From the NCBI RefSeq assembly GCF_014773265.1, contig NZ_JACWMY010000002.1, forward strand, positions 124,001 through 188,000: a stretch of 64,000 bases of DNA, given 5' to 3'. Source of the stretch: Mucilaginibacter pankratovii (lineage in GTDB: Bacteria; Bacteroidota; Bacteroidia; Sphingobacteriales; Sphingobacteriaceae). A program made the position numbers and the translations under genes. The notes below the pieces were generated by a model that searched no databases, was not told where the DNA came from, and was given only the letters and a program-made list of their open reading frames with translations. Below, in pieces: positions 35,903 through 44,625 of the stretch. Numbering within the stretch: the stretch's first letter is position 1; every line of letters begins with the position of its first letter.

Positions 35903-37240
35903 TTATTTTTCCAGCTCGTACTCGTCAATTTTACGGTAGAGGGTGGTTAAGCCGATGCCAAGCAAGCGGGCAGTTTCTGTTTTATTGCCTTTGGTATAGT
36001 GAAGTATCTTATTGATGTGGTGTTTCTCAATGGCCGAAAGCGCAAAGGAGGATGGCGTATTATCTCCGCCGTCATAAAAATCAAGCGGAAGCAGGTCGGC
36101 GCTTAGGGTGTTGCCATCACAGATAATTACCGCACGTTCGATGATGTTCTTCAGCTCGCGGATGTTGCCTTTCCAGTTGTGTTTCTCCAAACCAGTCAAA
36201 AATTCCGGACTCATATCCCCTATCTTCTGCCCTACTTTACGGGTGTATTCCTTAAGATAGTGTTTTGCTAACAGGGCGATATCATCGCGGCGTTCGTTTA
36301 ACGATGGCAGGATGATCTGGAATACGGATAGGCGGTAAAACAAATCCTCCCTAAAATTGCCCTTGGCTATCTCACCTTCCAGCTTGCGGTTGGTGGCGGC
36401 AATGATGCGCACGTTTACTTTGCTTGTTTTGGTATCCCCCACTTTGATAAATTCGCCCTGCTCAATTACGCGGAGGATCTTGGCCTGCAGGTTAATATCC
36501 ATTTCGCCGATCTCATCTAAAAACATGGTTCCGCCGTCGGCTTCCTCAAAAAGGCCTTTTTTATCTTTCATGGCACCCGTGAATGCCCCTGCTTTATGGC
36601 CAAACAGTTCGCTCTCCAATAATTCTTTACTGAAGGAGCTGCAATTCACTGCAACAAAATTCCCGGTGTTGCGGCGGCTATTGTAATGGATGGCATTGGC
36701 AAATACCTCCTTACCCGTACCGGTTTCGCCAAGCAGTAAAACGGTGGTATCTGTAACGGAAACTTTTTTGGCGAGGTCGATAGCGGCATTGATGGCTTTG
36801 GAATGCCCTACAATACCGTCGAAAGTAAATTGTTTTACAATTTTGCTTTGCAGCTTAAATACCTGTAACTGCAGTTGTGCTTTATCCATAGCACGGGCAA
36901 GCATGGGCAGTATCTTATCGTTATCATCGCCCTTGGTTATGTAATCGAAAGCGCCGTTTTTAATGGAGAGCACTCCATCGGCAATGGTACCAAAAGCGGT
37001 AAGATTTATCACTTCCACGTAAGGCTGCTTTTCTTTGATCTGTTTCACCAGGTCAACGCCATTCACATCGGGGAGTTTCACATCGCTTATCACCACCTGA
37101 ATCTCTTCCTGGGCCAGTATCTTCAGCCCCTCCTTGCCGGTGTACGCCTGGAAAACCTTGTAGCCCTCCAGCTCGATGATGCGGGTTAAAAGACCGTTCA
37201 GCTTTTTTTCATCATCAATGATGAGTATGTTTTGTTGCAT
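35903..37240 (-). CDS. Sigma-54-dependent response regulator (NtrC type)
   Basis: 445 residues from the ATG at 37240 (MQQNILIIDDEKK); the ATG at 37273 would add 11 residues before the receiver. The receiver has D9/D10 and phospho-acceptor Asp53 in 'ISDVKLPDVNG'. The AAA+ domain has Walker A 'GETGTGKE', the sigma-54 contact loop 'GAFTGA', and 'GGTMFLDEIGEMD'. The C terminus is a Fis-type HTH ('ETARLLGIGLTTLYRKIDEY'). Its neighbours are all K+ transport genes and no KdpE is present, so it may be the regulator served by the split Kdp sensor. Confidence 0.93.
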   Translation of the reverse strand: MQQNILIIDDEKKLNGLLTRIIELEGYKVFQAYTGKEGLKILAQEEIQVVISDVKLPDVNGVDLVKQIKEKQPYVEVINLTAFGTIADGVLSIKNGAFDYITKGDDNDKILPMLARAMDKAQLQLQVFKLQSKIVKQFTFDGIVGHSKAINAAIDLAKKVSVTDTTVLLLGETGTGKEVFANAIHYNSRRNTGNFVAVNCSSFSKELLESELFGHKAGAFTGAMKDKKGLFEEADGGTMFLDEIGEMDINLQAKILRVIEQGEFIKVGDTKTSKVNVRIIAATNRKLEGEIAKGNFREDLFYRLSVFQIILPSLNERRDDIALLAKHYLKEYTRKVGQKIGDMSPEFLTGLEKHNWKGNIRELKNIIERAVIICDGNTLSADLLPLDFYDGGDNTPSSFALSAIEKHHINKILHYTKGNKTETARLLGIGLTTLYRKIDEYELEK

Positions 37241-37446
37241 GGTACCAGAATGTAAAAATAGCTTGCGCCCCAAACTTATGCCAAGTTTTTTTATTTATCG
37301 GCTCGCCGTATAAAATTAGCTTAAATTATGGGGAACGATGCATCCACCTCCTATCATTTCAACATACTTTTTTCAAAATGGAAGGGTAGTTAAGCCCGAT
37401 TATTTCACCAATTCCGTTTCGTAGGGGCTATATCCATACCGGCGAG

Positions 37447-37576
37447 TTGACTCACCCCCAACCCCTCTCTCCTGCGTGGGAAAGAGGGGAGTTTTTTTCT
37501 TTTTTCCTTTCTTTCTTCACCCTCTTTACCGAAGGTAGAGAGGGTCGACCAGCGCAGCGATGTCGGGGTGAGTCAA
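37447..37576. repeat. Palindromic intergenic repeat, family A copy 3
   Basis: Outer arms TTGACTCACCCC (37447-37458) and GGGGTGAGTCAA (37565-37576), inner CCCTCT / AGAGGG blocks and T-rich centre as in the copies at 198 and 15304. The left inner arm has lost the CGCTTCGCTG word. It lies between the divergent regulator and imuA genes. Confidence 0.8.
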
Positions 37577-37610
37577 TATGAGAGCGAAAAGAGGATAATG
37601 CAATCTAACA

Positions 37611-37640
37611 AATACTAAAATAAATTATAAAATACTAAAA
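37611..37640. promoter_or_regulatory. Candidate operator of the imuA-imuB-dnaE2 operon
   Basis: AATACTAAAA occurs at 37611-37620 and again at 37631-37640, exactly 20 bp apart, 36 bp before the imuA start codon. The second copy continues as CTAAAAATATTAG, a short palindrome. In many bacteria this cassette is controlled by LexA; the sequence here is not the known LexA box, so the regulator is not identified. Confidence 0.4.
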
Positions 37641-37675
37641 ATATTAGCATAACTTTACAGTCCCAATTCGATATT

Positions 37676-38398
37676 ATGCCCGTTGAAAAAAGAGAAATGA
37701 TCGAAAGGCTGCAGAAAGATATTCTGCAATGGGAAGGTTACAGGCCTCCGCCGGTGGGTACGCGTAATTTGGTGGGTTTGGGTATGGTAGAGGCCGCTTT
37801 TCCAAATGGGGTGTTCCCTATAGGGGCTATACATGAACTGGTTTGCGGCAGCAGCGAACAGGCTGCCGCTTCCGGCGGGCTGGTTACGGGCATCCTTTCG
37901 GTATTGATGCAGCAGGGCGGCGTCTGTGTATGGATAGGCCGGGCAAGGCGGCTGTTTGCCCCTGCGCTCGCACTTTTTGGTGTAGAACCGCATAAGGTCA
38001 TCTTTATCAGCCTCAGCAAAGATAAAGATGCCCTTTGGGTAATGGAGGAAGCCCTAAAATGCCCCGGACTAAAAGCCGTGGTTTGCGAATTGGGCGAAAT
38101 AAATTTTAAACAATCGCGCCGCCTGCAGTTAGCGGTAGAGCAAAGCCGGGTAACCGGTTTTGTGCTGCGGAATGCTGCTGATAAACTCGGCTCTACTTCC
38201 TGCGCGGCACGCTGGCAGGTAAGATCCTTACCAAGTGCCGATATGGATGGCTTGCCCGGTATAGGCCACCTGCGCTGGCAGGTAGACCTGTTAAAAGTAC
38301 GCAACGGGCAACCGGGCAGCTGGATCCTGGAATGGCAGGAAGGCCGGTTTATCCCGGTTGAGGAAATAACTCTTACAGAAGAAAGGCAGGTAGGTTGA
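37676..38398 (+). CDS. imuA: ImuA, RecA-like accessory protein of the mutagenesis cassette
   Basis: 240 residues. It contains the RecA-like core strand order 'FPIGAIHELVCGSSEQAAAS', 'CVWIGRARRLFAPALALFG' and 'LKAVVCELGEINF', without an intact Walker A. It is the first gene of the ImuA-ImuB-DnaE2 operon and is followed by imuB after 3 bp. It is thought to help load the error-prone polymerase after DNA damage. Confidence 0.85.
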   Translation: MPVEKREMIERLQKDILQWEGYRPPPVGTRNLVGLGMVEAAFPNGVFPIGAIHELVCGSSEQAAASGGLVTGILSVLMQQGGVCVWIGRARRLFAPALALFGVEPHKVIFISLSKDKDALWVMEEALKCPGLKAVVCELGEINFKQSRRLQLAVEQSRVTGFVLRNAADKLGSTSCAARWQVRSLPSADMDGLPGIGHLRWQVDLLKVRNGQPGSWILEWQEGRFIPVEEITLTEERQVG

Positions 38399-38401
38399 AG
38401 C

Positions 38402-39898
38402 ATGCCCAAACGTTATATGGTTATCGTGTTCCGCCATTTGCTGACAGATGCCCTGGCGCTTCGTCGGCTTGAGCTTAAGGAAGCTCCTTTTGTGCTGGCG
38501 GCACCTGTAAAAAACCGGGTTGTGATTACCGCAGCCAGTCCAGCGGCAGAACAACAGGGCGCATTTACGGGTATGGCCGTAGCTGATGCGCGTGCAGCGG
38601 TAGCCGACCTGGTGGTTGTTGATGATACACCCGGCAAAGCAGCAAAGCTACTGCGCTTATTAGGCCTTGGTTGTATCCGTTACACGCCTATTGTATCTGT
38701 CGACCTGCCCAACGGTTTGATCCTTGATATCTCCGGATGCACCCACCTTTGGGCTGGCGAGCGTGGTTATCTAACAGAGATCGTTTTAAAATTGCGCAAA
38801 GCAGGCTTTGATGCCCGTGCAGCCATTGCAGATACCCCCGGCGCAGCCTGGGCTGTAGCTCATTTTGCCGTTTCCAGGCCCATTGTAGAGTCCGGTGCCC
38901 AGGCTAAGGCCATTGCTGGTTTACCACCTGCCGCTTTAAGATTAAGCGATGAAATTTTAGAGCGATTGCAAAAATTAGGGTTTCGTACCATCGGGCTTTT
39001 GCTTTCCATCCCGGCCCAAGCCTTGCGGCGGCGCTTTGGCAAAGAATTACTATTGCGGTTAGACCAGGCTTTGGGCCGGGTAACAGAATACCCGGAACCA
39101 TTGGTGCCGCCGGTACCCTACGTAGAACGATTACCTTGCCTTGAACCCATCCGCAACGCGCCGGGTATTGCTATCGCCATAGAGAAACTGTTATCCGCAG
39201 TATGCACACGCCTGCAGGCCGAAGGAAAAGGGGTGCGCAAAGCGGTGCTTAAATGTTACCGGATAGACGGTCGCACGGTTCAAACGGGCATTACCACCAA
39301 CAGGGGCTCGCACAGCGTTTCGCACCTTTTAAAGCTCTTCGAGCTGCAGATCTCTAAAATAGAACCCGCTTTGGGGATAGAGTTATTTGTGCTGGAAGTG
39401 CCAAAAGTGGAAGAAATGGAAACCCCGCAAGAACAGTTATGGGCTTTGGATAAAGGCTTGGCTGATACTTCATTGGCCGAAATGCTTGACCGGGTAGCCG
39501 GGAAGGTAGGATCGCAAACCATTCAGCGTTTTTTACCTGCCGAACATTACTGGCCCGAACGCTCTGTAAAAGCAGCAACCTCCATTACCGAAGAACCCGA
39601 AACCACCTGGCCCATGCAAATGCGGCCCATGCGTTTGTTAAATCCGCCCGAACGCATTGAAGTGATGGCCTTAGTGCCCGATAACCCGCCAAAACTATTT
39701 GTTTATAAAGGCAAACGCCATAACATTACCAAAGCCGATGGCCCGGAACGAATCGGGCGCGAATGGTGGCATGACAGTGGCGAACACCGCGATTATTACG
39801 TTGTAGAAGATACTGATGGACAGCGTTACTGGGTGTTCCGTTCGGGATATTACGATGGTGGCGACGCACAATGGTATTTACATGGCTTTTTTGCTTAG
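38402..39898 (+). CDS. imuB: ImuB, inactive Y-family polymerase-like protein
   Basis: 498 residues with Y-family polymerase architecture (palm/fingers, thumb with 'LGFRTIGLLLSIPAQALRRRFG', little finger). The N-terminal catalytic motif that reads DxDxF in active polymerases is 'VIVFRHLLTD' here, and the second acidic motif is 'DISGCTHLW', so the metal-binding acids are missing. This is the ImuB condition: a scaffold linking DnaE2 to the beta clamp. The C terminus ends in the domain that follows the clamp motif in this family. It lies 7 bp before dnaE2. Confidence 0.9.
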   Translation: MPKRYMVIVFRHLLTDALALRRLELKEAPFVLAAPVKNRVVITAASPAAEQQGAFTGMAVADARAAVADLVVVDDTPGKAAKLLRLLGLGCIRYTPIVSVDLPNGLILDISGCTHLWAGERGYLTEIVLKLRKAGFDARAAIADTPGAAWAVAHFAVSRPIVESGAQAKAIAGLPPAALRLSDEILERLQKLGFRTIGLLLSIPAQALRRRFGKELLLRLDQALGRVTEYPEPLVPPVPYVERLPCLEPIRNAPGIAIAIEKLLSAVCTRLQAEGKGVRKAVLKCYRIDGRTVQTGITTNRGSHSVSHLLKLFELQISKIEPALGIELFVLEVPKVEEMETPQEQLWALDKGLADTSLAEMLDRVAGKVGSQTIQRFLPAEHYWPERSVKAATSITEEPETTWPMQMRPMRLLNPPERIEVMALVPDNPPKLFVYKGKRHNITKADGPERIGREWWHDSGEHRDYYVVEDTDGQRYWVFRSGYYDGGDAQWYLHGFFA

Positions 39899-39905
39899 AT
39901 AGAGG

Positions 39906-42900
39906 ATGATAGAATACGCAGAATTACAGGTAACATCCAACTTTAGCTTCCTGCGCGGGGGCTCGCATCCGCACGAACTGGTAGAAGAAGCTAAACGATT
40001 AGGTTATTCGGCCATCGCTATAACTGATAGGAACTCTTTGGCCGGCATCGTACGCGGGCATATGGCCGCTAAGGAAGCCAAGATCGGTTTTATCCCCGCC
40101 TGCCGGCTCGACCTGGTGGATGGCACCAGCCTGCTCGCCTACCCTACTGATATTACAGCATATGGCCGCCTATCTGCATTGCTTACCAAAGGTAACCTGC
40201 GTACGGAAAAGGGCAAATGTAAATTAAATAAAGCCGACGTATATGATCATAAAGAAGGCTTATTGTTTGTGGCAATTCCGCCGGATAAATTAAACGCACG
40301 CTTTGAATTTGATGAAGCTTTTAAAAAGGACTTGTTAGAATATCGGCAACAGTTTGGCTCTTCGCTTTACTTGGCGGCATCTTTTAATTACCAGGGGCAG
40401 GATGAAAAACGCCTGTTCCGCCTTGCGGAAACTGGTATACCTTTAGTGGCCACCGGCGATGTGTATTACCATAGCCGCGAACGGCGCGAACTGCAGGATG
40501 TGCTTACCTGTATACGCGAAAAATGCACCATCCATACGGCGGGGTTTAAGTTACATTCCAATGCCGAGCGTTTTTTGAAAGAACGCGACGAAATCGACAG
40601 GTTATTCAAAAAATATCCGCAAGCCATAGCCAACGCCAATGCAATTGCCGCAGCCTGTAAATTTTCGTTAGACGAACTTAAATACCTGGCACCTGAAGAA
40701 GAATTGGTTGATGGGCTCACCCGGCAGCAGCGTTTAGAAAACTTAACCTGGGCGGGCGCTAAGAAAGTTTTTGGCGAACCGGTACCCGAAAGACACCGTA
40801 TCCAAATTGAATTTGAACTGGCTTTTATTGAACGGCGAAAACTCGCCTGGTATTTTTTGCGGGTACACCGCAAAACCCAAAAAGCCGAAGAGCTGGGTAT
40901 TTTGCACCAGGGCCGCGGCTCGGCAGCAAACTCTACGGTCTGTTTTTGTTTGGGCATTACAGCTGTTAATCCCGAAGAATCACGCTTATTGTTTTCCCGC
41001 TTTATGTCGGATGCGCGGGATGAGTGGCCGGATATTGATGTGGATTATGAACATGAGCGGCGCGAAGAAATTATCCAGTTTATTTATGATGATTACGGAC
41101 GCGATAGGGCCGCTATTGTTGCTACCGTTACGCAGGAGCGGCATAAAGGCGCTATCCGCGATATAGGCAAAGCGATGGGCGTGTCCGAAGACACTATCAA
41201 ACGCATCGGCGCCACCATTTGGGATTTTTACGAGGAAGGTTTTGATGAAAAACGGCTGCGCGACCAGGGATTGAATCCTAATGATCCGCTGATATTAAAA
41301 GTATTGCAGCTCACTTGCGACCTGATGGGTTTCCCGCGGCAGTTGGGCCAGCATACGGGCGGTTTTGTAATTACCGAAGGCCAGCTATCCAATTTTTGCC
41401 CCATACTGAATGCGCGGATGGAAAACCGCACCCAGGTAGAATGGAATAAAGACGACCTGGAAGACCTCGGCATCCTTAAAATAGATGTATTGGGTTTGGG
41501 TATGCTCACCATGATCCGCAAGGCGTTTGACCTCGTACTACGGCACTACGGCAAGCAACTGACCTTAGCCAATGTAGAGCAGAACGACCCGAAGGTTTAT
41601 GACATGATCTGCCGGGCAGATACCATTGGCGTTTTCCAGATAGAGAGTCGCGCGCAGATGAGTATGCTCCCCCGGTTAAAGCCACGTGTGTTTTATGACC
41701 TGGTGATTGAAGTAGCCATTGTAAGGCCCGGTCCTATTCAGGGCGATATGGTACACCCCTATTTACGGCGGCGGAATAAGGAGGAAGAGCCGGAATACCC
41801 AAAACCGGAACTTAAAGAAATATTAAAACGCACGTTAGGAGTACCGCTCTTCCAAGAGCAAGCCATGGAGATAGCCATTGTAGCAGCCGGCTTTACCCCC
41901 GCAGAAGCAGACCAATTGCGGCGAAGTATGGCTTCCTTTAAGGCTAATGGTATGTTGAAGCATTACGAAGAAAAAATGGTAAATGGGATGCTGGCGAATG
42001 GTTACGATGAAGATTTTTCGCGGCGGGTGTTTAAACAATTGCAGGGCTTTGAAGGCTATGGATTTCCCGAAAGCCATGCAGCCTCATTTGCTTTGTTGGT
42101 TTATATCTCCTCCTGGCTTAAATACCACTACCCTGATGTGTTCTGCGCTGCTTTACTTAATAGCCAGCCAATGGGCTTTTACCAGCCCGCACAAATTGTG
42201 AGGGATGCACGCGATCATGGAGTACAGGTTTTGCCCGTAGACGTAAACTATTCTGAATGGGACAACACGCTGGAAGCAAAAGACAATGGGAAGCATTTGG
42301 TAAGATTGGGCTTTAGACAGGTAAAAGGTTTAAAGGAGGATGATATGACCATGCTGGTGGCCATGCGCAACGATGGCTATACCCACATAGACCAGTTGCG
42401 GGCGGTGGGCATACCCGAGGCCGCTCTCGAAAAACTGGCAGATGCAGATGCCTTCCGTTCGCTGGGTGCCGACCGCCGTATGGCTTTATGGGAGGTCTCC
42501 GCTTTGGCCGACAGGCCAATAGGCATATTTGATGGCCAACTCTCTGAAACCGTTTTAGAAGCACTACCGGATCTGCCGCCAATGACCCGCGGCGAGCATG
42601 TAGTGCAGGATTATATTTCTACCGGACTATCGCTGAAAGATCATCCTGTGGGTTTGCTGCGCTCCAAATTAACGCAAATGCGTAATATAAAAGTAAGCGA
42701 CATCCCACAAAAAAAAGATGGCGACCATGTGTGCATTGCCGGTTTAATTACCGTTCGGCAGCGGCCCGGAACAGCTAAAGGCGTGCTGTTTATGACACTG
42801 GAAGATGAAACAGGCTCGGCCAACCTGGTGGTATGGCAAAATCTCTTTGATAAATACCGCAAGGAGATCGTACAATCGCGTTTGCTGATGGTGGCCGGGA

Positions 42901-43115
42901 AACTACAAATTGCCAACGGCGTAACGCACCTGGTGGTACAGCGCTGCTTTAATTTAACAGCATTACTGCGGAGCTTAACAGAAACCAGCACCGAATTGCC
43001 CCAAACGCTGGCCCGAGCCGACGAAACCAGCAAGCCACATCCTTACGATATGCGCTCTACCATGCCGGCAGTGCCTACGGAAGGAGCATTTCATAAGGGA
43101 AGAAATTTTCATTAG
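39906..43115 (+). CDS. dnaE2: Error-prone DNA polymerase DnaE2
   Basis: 1069 residues, a C-family polymerase of the short DnaE2 type. The PHP domain starts 'ELQVTSNFSFLRGGSHPHELV'; the catalytic acids are in 'WPDIDVDYEHERREE' and 'KIDVLGLGMLTM'; then come the HhH region and an OB-fold near the end ('HVCIAGLITVRQRP'). It replicates across lesions after damage, with ImuA and ImuB. It is the last gene of the operon. Confidence 0.95.
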   Translation: MIEYAELQVTSNFSFLRGGSHPHELVEEAKRLGYSAIAITDRNSLAGIVRGHMAAKEAKIGFIPACRLDLVDGTSLLAYPTDITAYGRLSALLTKGNLRTEKGKCKLNKADVYDHKEGLLFVAIPPDKLNARFEFDEAFKKDLLEYRQQFGSSLYLAASFNYQGQDEKRLFRLAETGIPLVATGDVYYHSRERRELQDVLTCIREKCTIHTAGFKLHSNAERFLKERDEIDRLFKKYPQAIANANAIAAACKFSLDELKYLAPEEELVDGLTRQQRLENLTWAGAKKVFGEPVPERHRIQIEFELAFIERRKLAWYFLRVHRKTQKAEELGILHQGRGSAANSTVCFCLGITAVNPEESRLLFSRFMSDARDEWPDIDVDYEHERREEIIQFIYDDYGRDRAAIVATVTQERHKGAIRDIGKAMGVSEDTIKRIGATIWDFYEEGFDEKRLRDQGLNPNDPLILKVLQLTCDLMGFPRQLGQHTGGFVITEGQLSNFCPILNARMENRTQVEWNKDDLEDLGILKIDVLGLGMLTMIRKAFDLVLRHYGKQLTLANVEQNDPKVYDMICRADTIGVFQIESRAQMSMLPRLKPRVFYDLVIEVAIVRPGPIQGDMVHPYLRRRNKEEEPEYPKPELKEILKRTLGVPLFQEQAMEIAIVAAGFTPAEADQLRRSMASFKANGMLKHYEEKMVNGMLANGYDEDFSRRVFKQLQGFEGYGFPESHAASFALLVYISSWLKYHYPDVFCAALLNSQPMGFYQPAQIVRDARDHGVQVLPVDVNYSEWDNTLEAKDNGKHLVRLGFRQVKGLKEDDMTMLVAMRNDGYTHIDQLRAVGIPEAALEKLADADAFRSLGADRRMALWEVSALADRPIGIFDGQLSETVLEALPDLPPMTRGEHVVQDYISTGLSLKDHPVGLLRSKLTQMRNIKVSDIPQKKDGDHVCIAGLITVRQRPGTAKGVLFMTLEDETGSANLVVWQNLFDKYRKEIVQSRLLMVAGKLQIANGVTHLVVQRCFNLTALLRSLTETSTELPQTLARADETSKPHPYDMRSTMPAVPTEGAFHKGRNFH

Positions 43116-43257
43116 TCCTGTTAGGAACTCCGAAGGGATAGTTTGCTTAGTACAGGTGTAGCTTTGCAGGCTTTGTATACCTCTTCCTCATTTCGATATT
43201 AAAAAACCCACCTATGAAACAGGCGGTTACAGCCCAGCCGGAAAAAATGAAATGATT

Positions 43258-43289
43258 TTTGTAATTCCGGCCGCATTTTTACATATTTG
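43258..43289 (+). promoter_or_regulatory. Promoter of tRNA-Met
   Basis: TTTG at 43258-43261 and CATATTTG at 43282-43289 match the Bacteroidota -33 (TTTG) and -7 (TAnnTTTG) elements with the usual gap. The tRNA begins at 43307. Confidence 0.5.
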
Positions 43290-43306
43290 CAGCCTCGAAA
43301 ATAACC

Positions 43307-43380
43307 GCGCCTATAGCTCAGTCGGTTAGAGTAGAAGACTCATAATCTTTTGGTCCCTGGTTCGAGCCCAGGTGGGCGCA
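43307..43380 (+). tRNA. tRNA-Met (CAU anticodon), elongator type
   Basis: 74 nt folding as a full cloverleaf: acceptor GCGCCTA / TGGGCGC (one G-T pair), D arm GCTC...GAGT, anticodon stem GAAGA / TCTTT with loop CTCATAA (anticodon CAT), T arm CCTGG / CCAGG with TTCGAGC loop, discriminator A. No CCA is encoded. The first base pair is G-C, unlike initiator tRNA, so this is elongator Met; tRNA-Ile2 with a modified C is possible. Its 3' part is the integration site of the adjacent island, and remains complete on this side. Confidence 0.92.
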
Positions 43381-43385
43381 CAAAA
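43338..43385 (+). repeat. attL: 48-bp direct repeat in the 3' end of tRNA-Met
   Basis: The 48 bases from the anticodon loop to five bases past the tRNA are repeated exactly at 56925-56972. The base before and the base after differ, which defines the limits. Confidence 0.92.
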
Positions 43386-43413
43386 CACCTCTTAGTTAAT
43401 TCTAAGGGGTGTT
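43384..43413 (+). terminator. Terminator after tRNA-Met (island copy)
   Basis: AACACCTCTTAG (43384-43395) pairs with CTAAGGGGTGTT (43402-43413; one G-T pair), loop of 6 nt, followed by GTTGTTTT. It supplies a terminator to the tRNA after insertion displaced the original one, which is at 56992-57024. Confidence 0.75.
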
Positions 43414-43499
43414 GTTGTTTTGTAGCTAAATCTGCCTCTACAAGCTTAAAATGCAGGTTTTACAATCTATTAATTAATACTTTTACTGCTTTTTAGTTT

Positions 43500-43566
43500 A
43501 GTCTAATATACGAACTTTGCACACCAAAGTAGCACATTAGACTGATTTTGGCGCACGTTTGGCGCA
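43500..43566. promoter_or_regulatory. Left-end recombination sites of the island
   Basis: Nested inverted repeats AGTCTAAT / ATTAGACT (43500-43507, 43536-43543) and ACTTTG / CAAAGT (43514-43519, 43525-43530), followed by two TTGGCGCA copies at 43548-43555 and 43559-43566. The same doubled octamer with the same 11-bp period is at the right end. They are likely integrase arm or excisionase sites. Confidence 0.6.
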
Positions 43567-43794
43567 TGATTTCGGAGTTTTCCATACTGGTTTTTGATTT
43601 TAGTGATTAAATGAATTATGATGCCCATGACGATTATAGCAATCAAGAGCAAGGAGGAACGGAATAAATGGGTTGTGTGGCTGCTATGAGCGTTTATGCC
43701 GTAGTTCCTTGCCTCGCTACAGCAGCTATAATCGTAACTTTGCTTAATAATTCATTCCTCACTATCTATATCTAATTCAAAAATTCTTACTTTT

Positions 43795-44030
43795 TTACTT
43801 TTATAAGGGTAGTTAAAATCCTGAATTAGATCGATTCGATTGGATTTGTTAATTGCTACACTTCCCTATTTTATTATAAGGTAAACTGCTCAATGACTCT
43901 TTAAATGCCCTTTCTGTCAATTCAGAAAAAGTGAAATTTTATACTTTATAGAGGGTGTTAAAATTCTGAATTACAAATGCAGTTTAGGAATTAGTAATTA
44001 CACTCTTCCCTAATTTATTAAAAGGTACAG
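43795..44030. repeat. Two diverged tandem copies of a ~90-bp sequence
   Basis: Blocks at about 43795-43887 and 43939-44028 share words in the same order: TACTTT.ATA.(A)GGGT, GTTAAAAT.CTGAATTA, a variable centre, then CTTCCCTA.TTTATTA and AAGGTA. Period about 143 bp. The second copy ends in TTAAAAGGTAC, which is the inverse of GTACCTTTTAA at 44073-44083. No gene is seen in 43414-44154 apart from these and the end sites. Confidence 0.55.
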
Positions 44031-44154
44031 AAGCACTTTACCAGTATCGTCATTCAGTGAGTGACATGTCCAGGTACCTTTTAATCAATTAAGCAGGATA
44101 TACTTATCTATCTGCAAGAATCAACTTGTAACACAACACTCTATAACCCGTTAA

Positions 44155-44330
44155 GGTACAGGCGAATATATTGCAGTTGCGGTCTTTGTGGCTATCCTCG
44201 AAGCCAGTCAACTTACGTATGTAGAAGCGACTATGAGCCAGCGAAAGGAAGACTTTATTGCAGCCTGTGAGAATACGCTGCACTTTATCGGTGGCAGGAA
44301 CGCCGCCATTGTACGGATAACCTGAAGGCC
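44155..44330 (+). pseudogene. Fragment of an IS21-family IstA transposase
   Basis: An internal piece of about 56 codons starting after a stop: 'FVAILEASQLTYVEA', 'SQRKEDFIAACENTLHF' and 'GGRNAAIV' match the catalytic core of Bacteroidota IstA transposases. After 'AAIV' the frame is lost by one missing base: restoring it gives P-D-N-L-K-A, the usual IstA continuation. No start, no ends and no IstB remain. Confidence 0.7.
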
Positions 44331-44357
44331 ACAGGTTCAAATCCTACCCCGCAACCA
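44317..44357 (+). other. 3' remnant of an initiator tRNA-fMet
   Basis: ATAACCTGAAGG followed by a T-arm-like segment (ACAGG TTCAAAT CCTA) and CCCCGCAACCA matches the second half of initiator tRNA (acceptor CCCCGCA, discriminator A, CCA). One base is missing in the T stem and there is no 5' half, so it is not a gene. The first 12 bases could equally belong to the IstA fragment; the two overlap by this shared sequence. Confidence 0.55.
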
Positions 44358-44625
44358 ATAAATCATACACTTAACTACATTAATATTTCTTCGTTTTTTT
44401 GGGTACAACCCGAATCCACCCTCTATTGTTGTTCGTAAACAGCCTTATAATATCATTTGAAGCATGGGTTTTAAGGGATAAAAGTATTCGCGAAAAAACT
44501 TTGTTGGCTGGTTAGGCACATTTAAACAGCCCACTTATCTATGTTGCATTCTCGCGTCAGGTTGGATCATCCCGCTTAATACAGATTGAAAGTTTATACT
44601 TACAATAAAGTCGAATCTTAATAAC
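44358..44625. other. Gene-free stretch downstream of the immunity gene
   Basis: No open frame with a recognisable protein, no clear hairpin and no repeat seen. It separates the tRNA remnant from the end of the RHS operon. Confidence 0.4.

Noticed and set aside
37266..37290. Sigma-54-like TTGGCATAAGTTTGGGG upstream of the NtrC-type regulator
   Set aside because: The -12 element has GG in place of GC at the required spacing.
38402..39898. Loss of catalytic acids in ImuB as a novelty
   Set aside because: Missing catalytic residues are the normal state of ImuB proteins.
44104..44340. 78-codon minus-strand frame
   Set aside because: It is the antisense of the IstA fragment, whose plus-strand reading matches a known transposase core.
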